DNA of 17,466 nt from SZUA-451 sp034721895 (GTDB taxonomy: Bacteria; Campylobacterota; Campylobacteria; Campylobacterales; Sulfurovaceae): positions 1 through 17,466 of the forward strand of contig JAYEND010000082.1 of the NCBI GenBank assembly GCA_034721895.1. Reading direction: 5' to 3'. The first letter of the stretch is position 1; each line of letters starts with the position of its first letter. Of this stretch, positions 6,781 to 15,119 are shown one piece after another. The position numbers and the translations under genes are program-made. Below the pieces are notes generated by a model, which searched no databases, had not been told where the DNA came from, and saw only the letters and a program-made list of their open reading frames with translations.

Positions 6781-7902
6781 TTACAGATTTTACTATATCA
6801 CTATGGTACTTACGGATTTGATATTCATGATGAAGCTGCAGATGTAATTGGTTCTGCAAGTTATGATCCTTCACTTTATGGTAGGGATTTTGAAAATTAT
6901 ATTTTTATTGGACAGGCGTATATTAACTATAAATACAATAATACAAATATTATAGCTGGTCGTCAAAGACTTGATACGCCATTGGCTGGTGCTGATGATG
7001 CAAGAATGCTTCCAAACCTTTTTGAGGCAGTGGTTCTTAGCAATACAGATATAGAGAGCACGGAATTGATAGGAGCACATGTATTTAGAGAAACAGTTGG
7101 TACATTTGGGAATATCTATGGCGGTGGAGTACTTGGTCTGACAAGTGGTTATGGTTTGGGTATGAATGAGGCACTTAGTGGCGATTTCGTAAACATGGGA
7201 ACTGTGGCATTGGGTTCTGAAGATGCAGATGGAAACTATATTGATAATGAAACAGCCGGTGTGACAGCACTTTCAGCCGTGTATACCGGTATAGAAAATC
7301 TTAAACTTCAAGCTTGGGATTACATTGCCTGGGATATTCTGAACGTAGTCTATCTTGATGGTGATTATACAATCGGTATCAATGAATCTGCTAAAATAAA
7401 ATTCTCGGCACAGTACATTAACGAAACAGATATAGGTGATGCTTTTGCCGGTAATGTTGATACGAACTATGTTGCTGGAAGAGTTACGGGTGTTTATGAT
7501 GCTTTCGCTGCTTATTTGGCTTTATCAGCGACAGGTGATGGTGATGGTGCATTAAATGGTGGAGTTATTACCCCCTGGGGTGGTATGCCGGCATATACCC
7601 AGGGGATGGTGACAAGACACCAGTTCCTGGCCGATACGGATAGCTGGAAAGTTGCTGCAAGCTATAATGTGAAGGAATATGGAATTAGAGCTTCTGTTTA
7701 TTATGCAGAGTTTGATGTTGGTGCACAAAACAGTTATGTGAACGGCACAGCATGGACGGCAACAGAATCCGGATTTGATGTACAGTATAAAGTTGCGGCT
7801 GTTGATGGGTTGAATCTTAGGCTGAGAGCTAATTATCCAAGAGATTTCAAACCTGGGTTAGACTGGGATGAGTATAGATTTATTGTAAATTATAACTTCT
7901 AA
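6775..7902 (+). pseudogene. 5'-truncated OprD-like outer-membrane porin
   Basis: Porin sequence reads without interruption from about 6775, just after an in-frame TAA at 6772, to the stop at 7900. It begins in the middle of the barrel: HYGTYGFDIHDEAAD, then GQAYINYKYNNTNIIAGRQR, LDTPLAGADDARMLPN and onward, about 375 residues. It ends DEYRFIVNYNF, with the terminal Phe typical of outer-membrane barrels. No ATG, ribosome site or signal peptide lies in frame before this. The first usable codons are a TTG at 6982 and an ATG in DARMLPN, both well inside the protein. Family members normally begin with a signal peptide and roughly 100 more residues, so the 5' end has been deleted or displaced. It is 10 bases upstream of the DUF485 gene, so an intact copy would once have led the acetate operon. 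Confidence 0.8.
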
Positions 7903-7912
7903 AAGGAAAGAC

Positions 7913-8227
7913 ATGACAAAAGAGACAGTTGAACGGATTCAAAATAATCCGGATTATCAAAAACTTGTAAAAACAAGGAATAAATTTGCCTGGACATTAT
8001 CGATTATTATGCTCGTGGTCTATTATGCCTTTATCCTGGTGATTGCTTTTGATCCATCACTATTGGGCACAAGAATAGGTTCAGGAGTGATGACAGTAGG
8101 AATTCCTATCGGTATCTCGATCATCATTATAGCATTTATTTTGGCAGGGATCTATGTAAAAAGAGCCAATAGTGAGTTTGATGCGTTAACTCAAAAAGTT
8201 AGAGATGAACTGAAAGAGGTGGTGTAA
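7913..8227 (+). CDS. yjcH: DUF485 (YjcH-like) inner-membrane protein
   Basis: This encodes 104 residues with an AAGGA ribosome site 5 bases before the ATG. Two hydrophobic helices (~25-48 and ~60-85), each bounded by charged segments, match the small DUF485 family. Members are almost always encoded directly before the acetate permease ActP, as here, where its TAA shares one base with the actP ATG. The role is not established; an accessory subunit or stabiliser of the symporter is the usual guess. The coupling implies equal production with ActP. Confidence 0.93.
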   Translation: MTKETVERIQNNPDYQKLVKTRNKFAWTLSIIMLVVYYAFILVIAFDPSLLGTRIGSGVMTVGIPIGISIIIIAFILAGIYVKRANSEFDALTQKVRDELKEVV

Positions 8228-9900
8228 TGAAAAAGGTCATTTTATTAGTATTGTTGTTAAGCATAAGTGTCTTTGCAGCAGGGGCGATAGAAGGTGAAGT
8301 ACAAAAACAACCACTGAATATCTCAGCAATTATTATGTTCCTGCTTTTTGTCGGTGGTACATTGGGTATTACGTACTGGGCAGCCAAAAGAACCAAGACG
8401 GCAAAAGATTTTTATACTGCCGGCGGTGGGATCACTGGATTTCAAAATGGTATGGCAATTGCAGGTGATTATATGTCGGCGGCATCATTCCTTGGTATTT
8501 CTGGCCTGGTTTACCTGAAGGGATACGATGGTTTGATCTACTCCATCGGTTTCCTGGTGGGTTGGCCGATCATTCTCTTTTTAGTCTCTGAAAGGCTTAG
8601 AAATCTTGGTAAATATACTTTTGCCGATGTTGCAGCCTATAGACTAAGACAAACACCGATCAGAACATTAGCGGCTATTGGTTCTATTGCTACCGTCATT
8701 CTCTATCTGATCGCACAGATGGTGGGTGCGGGAAAACTGATCCAGCTTCTTTTTGGATTGCCTTATGAGTTGGCTGTTATACTTGTAGGAACATTGATGA
8801 TTCTTTATGTTACCTTTGGTGGTATGCTCGCAACAACCTGGGTGCAGATAATTAAGGCGGTTCTTCTGCTTTCCGGCGCTACATTTATGGCTTTGGCTGT
8901 ATTGAGTCACTTTGGATTCAGTCTCGAGGCCATGTTTGCCAAAGCAGTTGAAGTGCATCCTGATGGTCAGGCGATTATGGCTCCAGGCGGATTGGTTTCG
9001 GATCCTATTTCGGCTATCTCCCTTGGTATTGCACTGATGTTTGGTACAGCTGGTCTGCCACATATTCTCATGCGATTTTTCACTGTGGCTGATGCGAAAG
9101 AGGCTAGAAAATCTGTCTTTTATGCTACAGGGTTCATCGGATATTTTTATATTCTCACGTTTATTATCGGATTTGGAGCGATCGTCATGGTTTTGAACAA
9201 TCCCCAGTATCTTGATATGGCGAAACAAGCCATTAGCGGCGGTTCACCAATCCTGGGCGGTAACAATATGGCAGCGATTCACCTATCACAGGCAGTCGGC
9301 GGCAACTTTTTCCTAGGGTTTATCTCGGCAGTCGCATTTGCCACAATACTTGCTGTTGTTTCCGGTCTTACGTTGGCTGGTGCATCTGCAATATCTCATG
9401 ACCTTTATGCCAATGTATTTAACAAGCATGGTGAAGTGGATGAAGCGAAAGAGATGAAAGTTTCAAAAATAGCAACGGTCGTTCTTGGTATCGTTGCCAT
9501 TATGCTGGGTATTGCTTTTGAACAACAAAATATTGCCTTTGTTGTCGGACTTGCTTTTGCTATCGCAGCATCAGCAAATTTCCCGGTACTTTTTCTCTCT
9601 ATGTACTGGAAAAAGCTAACAACTCGCGGTGCAGTGATCGGTGGTAGTCTGGGGCTTGCTACGGCAGTTATGCTCGTCATCCTCGGACCGATTGTATGGG
9701 TACAGATATTTGGAAACGCTGAGGCGATCTTCCCTTATAAATATCCGGCGCTCTTCTCAGTGACAGTAGCGTTTGTCGGTATCTGGTTCTTCTCTATTAC
9801 AGACAAGAGTCCGGAAGCGGCGAAAGAGATTGAAGCATTTGATGCACAGGATATCCGTTCTCAGACCGGTATCGGTGCAGAAGGTGCCAGTGCACACTAG
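8227..9900 (+). CDS. actP: Cation/acetate symporter ActP
   Basis: This encodes 557 residues, close to the family length of about 550. The first ~20 residues (MKKVILLVLLLSISVFAAGA) look like a cleavable signal peptide, as known for ActP. About thirteen hydrophobic segments follow in the sodium:solute symporter fold. Recognisable family stretches are the RTKTAKDFYTAGGGITGFQNG loop (a 21-residue element at about 56-76, key residues K59, D62 and the GGG), GDYMSAASFLG, FGTAGLPHILMRFFTV and LTLAGASAISHDLYANV. It imports acetate and similar short carboxylates across the inner membrane with a cation. It is coupled to DUF485 by a one-base overlap, and Acs lies three genes on. A perfect palindrome sits 9 bases after its stop and may separate its expression from the downstream genes. 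Confidence 0.96.
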   Translation: MKKVILLVLLLSISVFAAGAIEGEVQKQPLNISAIIMFLLFVGGTLGITYWAAKRTKTAKDFYTAGGGITGFQNGMAIAGDYMSAASFLGISGLVYLKGYDGLIYSIGFLVGWPIILFLVSERLRNLGKYTFADVAAYRLRQTPIRTLAAIGSIATVILYLIAQMVGAGKLIQLLFGLPYELAVILVGTLMILYVTFGGMLATTWVQIIKAVLLLSGATFMALAVLSHFGFSLEAMFAKAVEVHPDGQAIMAPGGLVSDPISAISLGIALMFGTAGLPHILMRFFTVADAKEARKSVFYATGFIGYFYILTFIIGFGAIVMVLNNPQYLDMAKQAISGGSPILGGNNMAAIHLSQAVGGNFFLGFISAVAFATILAVVSGLTLAGASAISHDLYANVFNKHGEVDEAKEMKVSKIATVVLGIVAIMLGIAFEQQNIAFVVGLAFAIAASANFPVLFLSMYWKKLTTRGAVIGGSLGLATAVMLVILGPIVWVQIFGNAEAIFPYKYPALFSVTVAFVGIWFFSITDKSPEAAKEIEAFDAQDIRSQTGIGAEGASAH

Positions 9901-9908
9901 ATATATTT

Positions 9909-9930
9909 GTCAAAGCCATTTGGCTTTGAC
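9909..9930. repeat. Perfect 10-bp palindrome between actP and the DUF294 gene
   Basis: GTCAAAGCCA (9909-9918) and TGGCTTTGAC (9921-9930) are exact inverted copies around TT. As RNA they form a 9-bp stem with a 4-base loop. No T-run follows on either strand, so it is not a standard terminator. It may be a processing or stability hairpin after actP, or an operator half-site pair. Its presence argues against a coding start at the TTG at 9907. Confidence 0.75.
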
Positions 9931-9945
9931 GGTCAGGAATACATT

Positions 9946-11772
9946 GTGATAGAACTGTTAGAAAAGTTAAAAACACAAGCGCCATTTTCTTTTTTGAATG
10001 AAAATGCTTTTAGACGAATTGAAAAATCCGTACAAATTGCCTACTATCCGGAGGATACCGTTCTCATAAAGAGCGGCGATATTCCACATATACTTTTCCT
10101 GATCATTAAAGGCACAGTAGAAGCTCTTAATGATGACGAATTGATTGATATGTACCACAGTAGTGACCTTTTTGGCGGTATTGAACTGATTGAAAATCAA
10201 CCTTCCCGGTATACCTATCTTGCAAGCGAGGAGTTGATCTGCTATGAGATACCCAAAGATACCTTTTTGACACTCTGTGAAGAGAGTGGTAAGTTCAAAG
10301 CTTATTTCTTCTCTTCAATTGCAGATCGTATTGATATGCTTAAAGAGAAAAAGGAATTTTCTCTGATGAGTGACCTGATGGTTGCCAGGATCGATGAGTC
10401 ACTCTACCGAAGAGGAAGTATTGTTCCGTCAGATATGAGTATTATTGAAGCGTTGATGATAATGGAACAGGAGAGGAGCAGTTGTTTGGTCATAGAGAAT
10501 TCTGAAGGTTTTGGAATCGTTACGGATGCTAATTTAAGGTACTATATTCTCAATAAAGAGAAAGAGGGTCTTGAGCAGGTCTTTCAGATTCAAACTTATC
10601 CTGTTATTTCAGCCGGGGAGGGAGAGTTGCTCTTCAATATCCTGTTGTTGATGACGGAGCATTCGATCAAGCATTTGCCTATTTTTGATGAGGCCGACAA
10701 CTATCTTGGTGTGTTGGAATTGATCGATCTGTTAAGCTTCTTTTCCAATCAGTCACACCTGATCACAGTACAAATGCAGAAAGCTCAGAACCTGGAAGAT
10801 GTGATCGCAGCTGCAAAAAGAGTACAGACTATGATAGGTACGCTGCATGCACGAGGTGTAAAAAGTCGGTATATTGCCAAATTGGTATCAGAGATCAATA
10901 AAAAAATGTATACCAAACTCTTTGAGATGGTATTTCCTTCATCATGGCAAGACCGCTGCTGCTTTATATTGCTCGGAAGCGAAGGGAGATCTGAGCAGAT
11001 ACTGCGTACGGATCAGGATAATGCGCTTATATTGGAAGATGGGTTTTTGCCTGAAGATTTGCAGATCGTAACCCGGTCATTTATCGAAATACTTGATGAG
11101 ATCGGCTTCCCGCGATGTCCAGGCAATGTGATGATCATTAATGAGAAATGGTGCAAAACGCTTCATCAATATAAAGAGAGTATCGACCAATGGATTGATC
11201 ACCCGGATTATGACGGCTTGATGGATATGGCAATCTTCTTTGACTCTGAAGCCATTACAGGTAAAGTTGAATTCCTTGAAGAACTCAAAAAATATTTGAT
11301 AGAAAGAGTTTCCGGAAACAAAACGATCCTGACACACTTTGCCAGAGCGATAGAGAGTTTTGAGTCTCCCCTGGGGATGTTCTCTCAGTTTGTGAGCAGT
11401 GACAAAGGGCATAAAAATGAGATCGATATCAAGAAGGGCGCACTCTTTGCTCTGGTGCATGGTGCACGCGCTCTTGCTTTGGAGTATGGGACCACTGTGA
11501 GCAACACCACACTCCGCATCAAAGAGCTCAATAATATTGGTTTTATCAGCAAAGAAGATACGAAAGAGTTGATGGAGTCCCTGGAAGTACTCAATAGTTT
11601 CAGGCTCCGTTCCCAGTTGGAGAAATCTGCCAAAGGAGAAGAGATTGATAATTATCTTTCTCTTGGAACTCTCAGTAAGCTGGAGAGAGATCTGCTCAAG
11701 GATGCACTCAAAACAGTCAATAAATTCAGAAAAATTGTCAGTTACCATTTTCATTTGTCATTGGTCGGCTAA
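9946..11772 (+). CDS. cNMP-binding-like / CBS pair / DUF294 nucleotidyltransferase-like signalling protein
   Basis: This encodes 608 residues from a GTG at 9946, with CAGGA 8 bases upstream. An open TTG at 9907 would place the actP-side palindrome inside the protein, so I prefer GTG. Order: cNMP-binding fold (~10-115), whose phosphate cassette FGGIELIENQPSRY lacks the classical Arg-Ser/Thr-Ala and may not bind cAMP; a CBS pair (~150-270), commonly an adenosine-nucleotide sensor; DUF294 nucleotidyltransferase fold (~315-450) with GSEGRSEQ (from G344) and the metal-binding DQD (D356, D358), as in GlnD-type enzymes; and the all-helical DUF294 C-terminal domain. The protein is probably cytosolic. 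It abuts the exonuclease start (TAAATG) and sits between ActP and Acs. Both the substrate and the target are unknown. Confidence 0.93.
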   Translation: MIELLEKLKTQAPFSFLNENAFRRIEKSVQIAYYPEDTVLIKSGDIPHILFLIIKGTVEALNDDELIDMYHSSDLFGGIELIENQPSRYTYLASEELICYEIPKDTFLTLCEESGKFKAYFFSSIADRIDMLKEKKEFSLMSDLMVARIDESLYRRGSIVPSDMSIIEALMIMEQERSSCLVIENSEGFGIVTDANLRYYILNKEKEGLEQVFQIQTYPVISAGEGELLFNILLLMTEHSIKHLPIFDEADNYLGVLELIDLLSFFSNQSHLITVQMQKAQNLEDVIAAAKRVQTMIGTLHARGVKSRYIAKLVSEINKKMYTKLFEMVFPSSWQDRCCFILLGSEGRSEQILRTDQDNALILEDGFLPEDLQIVTRSFIEILDEIGFPRCPGNVMIINEKWCKTLHQYKESIDQWIDHPDYDGLMDMAIFFDSEAITGKVEFLEELKKYLIERVSGNKTILTHFARAIESFESPLGMFSQFVSSDKGHKNEIDIKKGALFALVHGARALALEYGTTVSNTTLRIKELNNIGFISKEDTKELMESLEVLNSFRLRSQLEKSAKGEEIDNYLSLGTLSKLERDLLKDALKTVNKFRKIVSYHFHLSLVG

Positions 11773-12387
11773 ATGTTTGGAAACCTAAAGCGAAAATGGA
11801 ATAGAAAAAATCTTAAGGACGAGAGATTTGCATTTTTATTTGATGAGGCACCGCAAGATGAAATTGTGGTCTTTGACTGCGAAACGACCGGGCTAAATCC
11901 CAAAAAGGACGAGATTATCTCTATCGGTGCAGTCAAGGTGAGGGATAATCGAATCCTAATGAATGAAGCTATCCATATCTATGTCAGACCTGAAGAGGAG
12001 ATCTCTCATAAAAGCATTACGATCCATCAGATAAGAAACTGTGATCTAAAAGATGCTGTATCTGCCAAAGAAGCGATTGAAAGGCTTCTCTACTACATCG
12101 GAAACAGAGGACTTGTAGGATACTATTTGGAGTTTGATGTCGCGATGGTTAACAAGTATTCCGAGGAGATGATCGGCATCACCCTGCCTAATAAAATGGA
12201 GGAGGTATCCGCTCTGTATTATGATAAAAAGATTAAAACGATTCCACAAGGAAATATAGACTTGAGATTTGATACAATATTACAAGACTTGGCTCTGCCA
12301 AAGCTTCAGGCACATGATGCACTTAATGATGCAATTATGACAGCCATGATGTATCTAAAATTGAAAAATACAAAAAAACTACAATAA
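11773..12387 (+). CDS. DEDDh 3'-5' exonuclease (DNA polymerase III epsilon-like)
   Basis: This encodes 204 residues. The ATG is fused to the stop of the previous gene (TAAATG), which suggests coupled translation. The three exonuclease motifs are present: VVFDCETTG (D35, E37), GYYLEFDVAMVNKY with its Asp, and AHDALNDAIMT giving the His-x4-Asp of the DEDDh class. The N-terminal ~25 residues are basic and predicted helical. It resembles short stand-alone epsilon/RNase T-like proteins rather than replicative DnaQ. It would remove 3' nucleotides from DNA, RNA or short oligonucleotides. A link with the DUF294 protein is often seen next to acetate genes, but the joint role is unknown. Acs follows after 14 bases. 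Confidence 0.92.
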   Translation: MFGNLKRKWNRKNLKDERFAFLFDEAPQDEIVVFDCETTGLNPKKDEIISIGAVKVRDNRILMNEAIHIYVRPEEEISHKSITIHQIRNCDLKDAVSAKEAIERLLYYIGNRGLVGYYLEFDVAMVNKYSEEMIGITLPNKMEEVSALYYDKKIKTIPQGNIDLRFDTILQDLALPKLQAHDALNDAIMTAMMYLKLKNTKKLQ

Positions 12388-12401
12388 ACAGAGGAGAAGT
12401 A

Positions 12402-14360
12402 ATGTTAGAAGAAATTTATTTACCCAGTGAAGAGATATCAAAAAATGCAAATATCAAAAGTATGGATGAGTATCACGCTCTGATGGCAAAAGCCAATGAC
12501 GACTATGAAGGTTTCTGGGCAGAATATGCCAATAAGAAAATAGACTGGATCAAGCCGTTTGATACGGTACTTGATGAGAGCAATGCGCCTTTCTACAAAT
12601 GGTTTGAGGGTGGTCAGCTCAATGTAGCACATCAATGTGTAGATAGGCATCTTGCCACCAAGAAAAATAAAGCAGCTATTATATTTGAGGGTGACAATGG
12701 CGATCAGCAGACACTTACCTATCGGGAACTTGCCTATGAAGTGAACAAAACAGCCAATATGTTCAAAAATCAATTTGGTATTACCAAGGGTGACAGAGTC
12801 GTTCTTTATATGCCGATGATTCCTGAAGCGGCGATCACCATGTTGGCCTGTGCAAAGATAGGAGCTATTCACTCTGTAGTATTTGGCGGTTTTTCCTCAG
12901 AAGCATTAAGAGATCGTGTGATCGATGCAGAGGCAAAGCTGGTAGTGACAGCAGATGGTGCCTTCAGAAAAGGAAAACCATATATGCTCAAGCCGGTAGT
13001 CGATGATGCCTTGAGTGAAGGGTGTGACTGTGTCAAAGCAGTTTGTATCGTAGAGCGGAATGGCGAAGATATTCACTGGGAACCTGGACGTGATTACTCT
13101 TTCAACGAGTTGATCAAGGGTGAATCACCCAAGTGTGAAGCTGAAGTGATGGAGAGTGAAGATCCACTCTTTCTCCTCTATACATCCGGAAGTACAGGAA
13201 AACCAAAAGGAGTTCAGCACTCAAGTGCAGGCTATATCCTCTGGGCTCAGATGACAATGGAAACAGTCTTTGATCTCAAAGATAATGATACCTACTGGTG
13301 TACAGCAGATGTGGGCTGGATCACGGGACATACCTATATCGTCTATGGACCGCTTGCAGCCGGTGCGACAACGATGATGTTTGAGGGTGTTCCTACATTC
13401 CCGGATGCCGGTAGATGCTGGCAAATGGTAGAAGAATATCAGGTCAATCAGTTTTATACTGCGCCGACCCTGATCAGGCTTTTGCATAAAATGGGAGAGA
13501 ATGAGCCGGATAAGTATGATCTTAGCTCTTTGAGAATTCTCGGAACAGTCGGTGAACCTATCGATCCACCTGCCTGGAAGTGGTATTATGACAAGATCGG
13601 CGGCGGTAACTGCCCTATTGTCGATACTTACTGGCAGACTGAAACAGGCGGGCACATGATCTCTCCGCTTCCGGGTGCAACACCGATCAAGCCTGCGTGT
13701 GCGACATTTCCTCTGCCGGGCATTATGGCTGAAGTATTGGATGCTGATGGAAATCCTGCCGCTCCCGGTGAGCAGGGCCTCATGTGTATTACCAAGCCAT
13801 GGCCAAGTATGATCAGAACGATCTGGGGCGATCCTGAGAGATTTGTAAAATCTTATTTTGGTGATTGTACCAAAGATGGTAAAGCCGTCTATTTCACGGG
13901 TGATGGTGCGATCATCGACGAAGAGGGATATATCACGATCACCGGTAGAACCGATGATGTTATCAATGTCTCCGGACACCGTATGGGTACGGCAGAAGTC
14001 GAAGCCGCGATCAAGAAACATCCCAACGTCGCTTCCGTCGCTGTCGTTGGTAAACCACATCCTATCAAAGGGGAGGGGATCTTTGCCTATGTCGTACTCA
14101 AAGGTGAAGATACCGTAGGTGAAGAGATCGAAATGGTTCAGGAGATCAATGCCATCATCAAAAAGGAGATCGGTGCGATCGCACTCTGTGACTCGATGAT
14201 CTTCGTACCGGACCTTCCGAAAACAAGATCCGGAAAGATCATGCGCAGGATCCTCAGAGCACTTGCCAAGGGCGAAGAGATCACTCAGGATATCTCTACA
14301 CTCGAAGATCCGTCTATCGTAGATAAGATCAAGAACTGTTGCCAAGATGCAGACATCTAG
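12402..14360 (+). CDS. acs: Acetyl-coenzyme A synthetase
   Basis: This encodes 652 residues, the standard Acs length, with a strong GAGGAG ribosome site 6 bases before the ATG. Motifs in order: the P-loop-like YTSGSTGKPKG (nt ~13183-13215), TYWQTETGGH in the acetate/AMP site, the hinge GRTDDVINVSGHRMGTAE, and the C-terminal PKTRSGKIMRR with catalytic K612, the lysine known to be inactivated by acetylation in this family. It makes acetyl-CoA and AMP from acetate, ATP and CoA in the cytosol. As the last gene of the cluster it uses the acetate brought in by ActP. The AMP it produces could be read by the CBS domains encoded two genes upstream (inference). A long antisense frame (374 codons) covers it but has no support. 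Confidence 0.97.
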   Translation: MLEEIYLPSEEISKNANIKSMDEYHALMAKANDDYEGFWAEYANKKIDWIKPFDTVLDESNAPFYKWFEGGQLNVAHQCVDRHLATKKNKAAIIFEGDNGDQQTLTYRELAYEVNKTANMFKNQFGITKGDRVVLYMPMIPEAAITMLACAKIGAIHSVVFGGFSSEALRDRVIDAEAKLVVTADGAFRKGKPYMLKPVVDDALSEGCDCVKAVCIVERNGEDIHWEPGRDYSFNELIKGESPKCEAEVMESEDPLFLLYTSGSTGKPKGVQHSSAGYILWAQMTMETVFDLKDNDTYWCTADVGWITGHTYIVYGPLAAGATTMMFEGVPTFPDAGRCWQMVEEYQVNQFYTAPTLIRLLHKMGENEPDKYDLSSLRILGTVGEPIDPPAWKWYYDKIGGGNCPIVDTYWQTETGGHMISPLPGATPIKPACATFPLPGIMAEVLDADGNPAAPGEQGLMCITKPWPSMIRTIWGDPERFVKSYFGDCTKDGKAVYFTGDGAIIDEEGYITITGRTDDVINVSGHRMGTAEVEAAIKKHPNVASVAVVGKPHPIKGEGIFAYVVLKGEDTVGEEIEMVQEINAIIKKEIGAIALCDSMIFVPDLPKTRSGKIMRRILRALAKGEEITQDISTLEDPSIVDKIKNCCQDADI

Positions 14361-14380
14361 CTTTTGCTTCTTGTCAGGAA

Positions 14381-14413
14381 ACTGATATCCTGAATTGTAT
14401 TCAGGGTATCAGT
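14381..14413. terminator. 14-bp hairpin between acs and the convergent glycosylase gene
   Basis: ACTGATATCCTGAA (14381-14394) and TTCAGGGTATCAGT (14400-14413) pair over 14 positions with one wobble, around a 5-base loop. It lies 20 bases past the acs stop and 5 bases past the glycosylase stop on the other strand, so it probably stops transcription from both sides, although the T-tracts are short. Confidence 0.75.
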
Positions 14414-14418
14414 GTTGC

Positions 14419-15084
14419 TTACTTTTCCATCAAGCTCTTAATCAACTTCATATCGGCAAAAGCCTCTTTTTTTGCAGAGGGATTTCTCAACAGATAGCTG
14501 GGATGGAAGGTTGGGATGATCGTGTAATTTCCCTGTTTTCGTGCTGTTCCCCTGATCTGTGTGATCCTACTCTCGTCTCCTGTTAAATAATGATAAGCCG
14601 TAGCCCCCAGAGTGACAACTAACTTTGGCTTAACGCTCTCAATCTGTTTTTGCAGGTAGGGCAGGCAGCTATGTGCCTCTGAAGGTGAAGGAACACGATT
14701 GTCTGGAGGTCGGCATTTGACTATATTTGCTATGTAGACTTCTGATCTTGGGATCAATAGAACTTTTTCGATCATATTGGTGAGCACTTCTCCGGCACGA
14801 CCGACAAAAGGATGTCCGGTACTGTCTTCTGTCGCACCTGGTCCTTCTCCGACAAACATGATCTCTGCATCTTCATTTCCTTCACCAAAGACCACATTGG
14901 TTCTTGATTTACTCAGTTCGCAAAGATGGCAATTCATCGCCTGTTTTTTTAACGCATCCATAGAAGAGGGGAGTTGAAGATTCGACTCCTTTTGCTGAGA
15001 AAGAGAAATATCGGTATAGTGAAACCCCAATTGTTTCAACTGATAGAGCTGCTTGAGGAGGAGGGCATTGTGAAGATTTTTCAT
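14419..15084 (-). CDS. Family 4 (iron-sulfur) uracil-DNA glycosylase
   Basis: This encodes 221 residues. The motifs of the thermostable-type family 4 are all present: GEGPGATEDSTGHPFVGRAG around residues 79-98 for uracil recognition, HPSYLLR with H194, and four [4Fe-4S] cysteines C52/C55 (CHLC), C124 (VKCRPP) and C140. It removes uracil from DNA as the first step of base excision repair. The N-terminal ~45 residues are a charged helical extension without a recognised domain. The ATG at 15084 has no ribosome site: the bases before it are the end of a perfect palindrome carrying a TATAAT six bases upstream, so the mRNA may be leaderless or the gene may be read through from the S41 peptidase 35 bases upstream. 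Confidence 0.94.
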   Translation of the reverse strand: MKNLHNALLLKQLYQLKQLGFHYTDISLSQQKESNLQLPSSMDALKKQAMNCHLCELSKSRTNVVFGEGNEDAEIMFVGEGPGATEDSTGHPFVGRAGEVLTNMIEKVLLIPRSEVYIANIVKCRPPDNRVPSPSEAHSCLPYLQKQIESVKPKLVVTLGATAYHYLTGDESRITQIRGTARKQGNYTIIPTFHPSYLLRNPSAKKEAFADMKLIKSLMEK

Positions 15085-15113
15085 GGCACCATTATAGCCA
15101 ATTTAATGGTGCC
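15085..15113. repeat. Perfect 10-bp palindrome abutting the glycosylase start codon
   Basis: GGCACCATTA (15085-15094) and TAATGGTGCC (15104-15113) are exact inverted copies with a 9-base loop. It ends at the base next to the glycosylase ATG and starts 6 bases after the S41 peptidase stop (minus strand). No T-run follows. It could be an operator over the promoter, or an mRNA hairpin that hides the start or caps the upstream transcript. Confidence 0.8.
15091..15096 (-). promoter_or_regulatory. -10 TATAAT inside the palindrome before the glycosylase gene
   Basis: On the minus strand a perfect TATAAT ends six bases before the ATG at 15084. No convincing -35 box is seen. If it is active, the transcript would start at or beside the start codon. 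Confidence 0.45.
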
Positions 15114-15119
15114 CTAACT

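Noticed and set aside
6780..6807. TTTACA / TATGGT pair as a new promoter for the acetate operon
   Set aside because: It has a poor -10 box and 16-base spacing, and lies within porin coding sequence; a match this weak is expected by chance.
8668..9228. Minus-strand open frame of 186 codons opposite actP
   Set aside because: It mirrors a membrane-protein gene and gives a His/Ser/Asn-rich product without any motif.
11077..11754. Minus-strand open frame of 225 codons opposite the DUF294 gene
   Set aside because: It is an antisense shadow with no ribosome site or family features.
13221..14345. Minus-strand open frame of 374 codons opposite acs
   Set aside because: It is an antisense shadow of a clearly functional acs; it has no ribosome site and an unlikely residue make-up.
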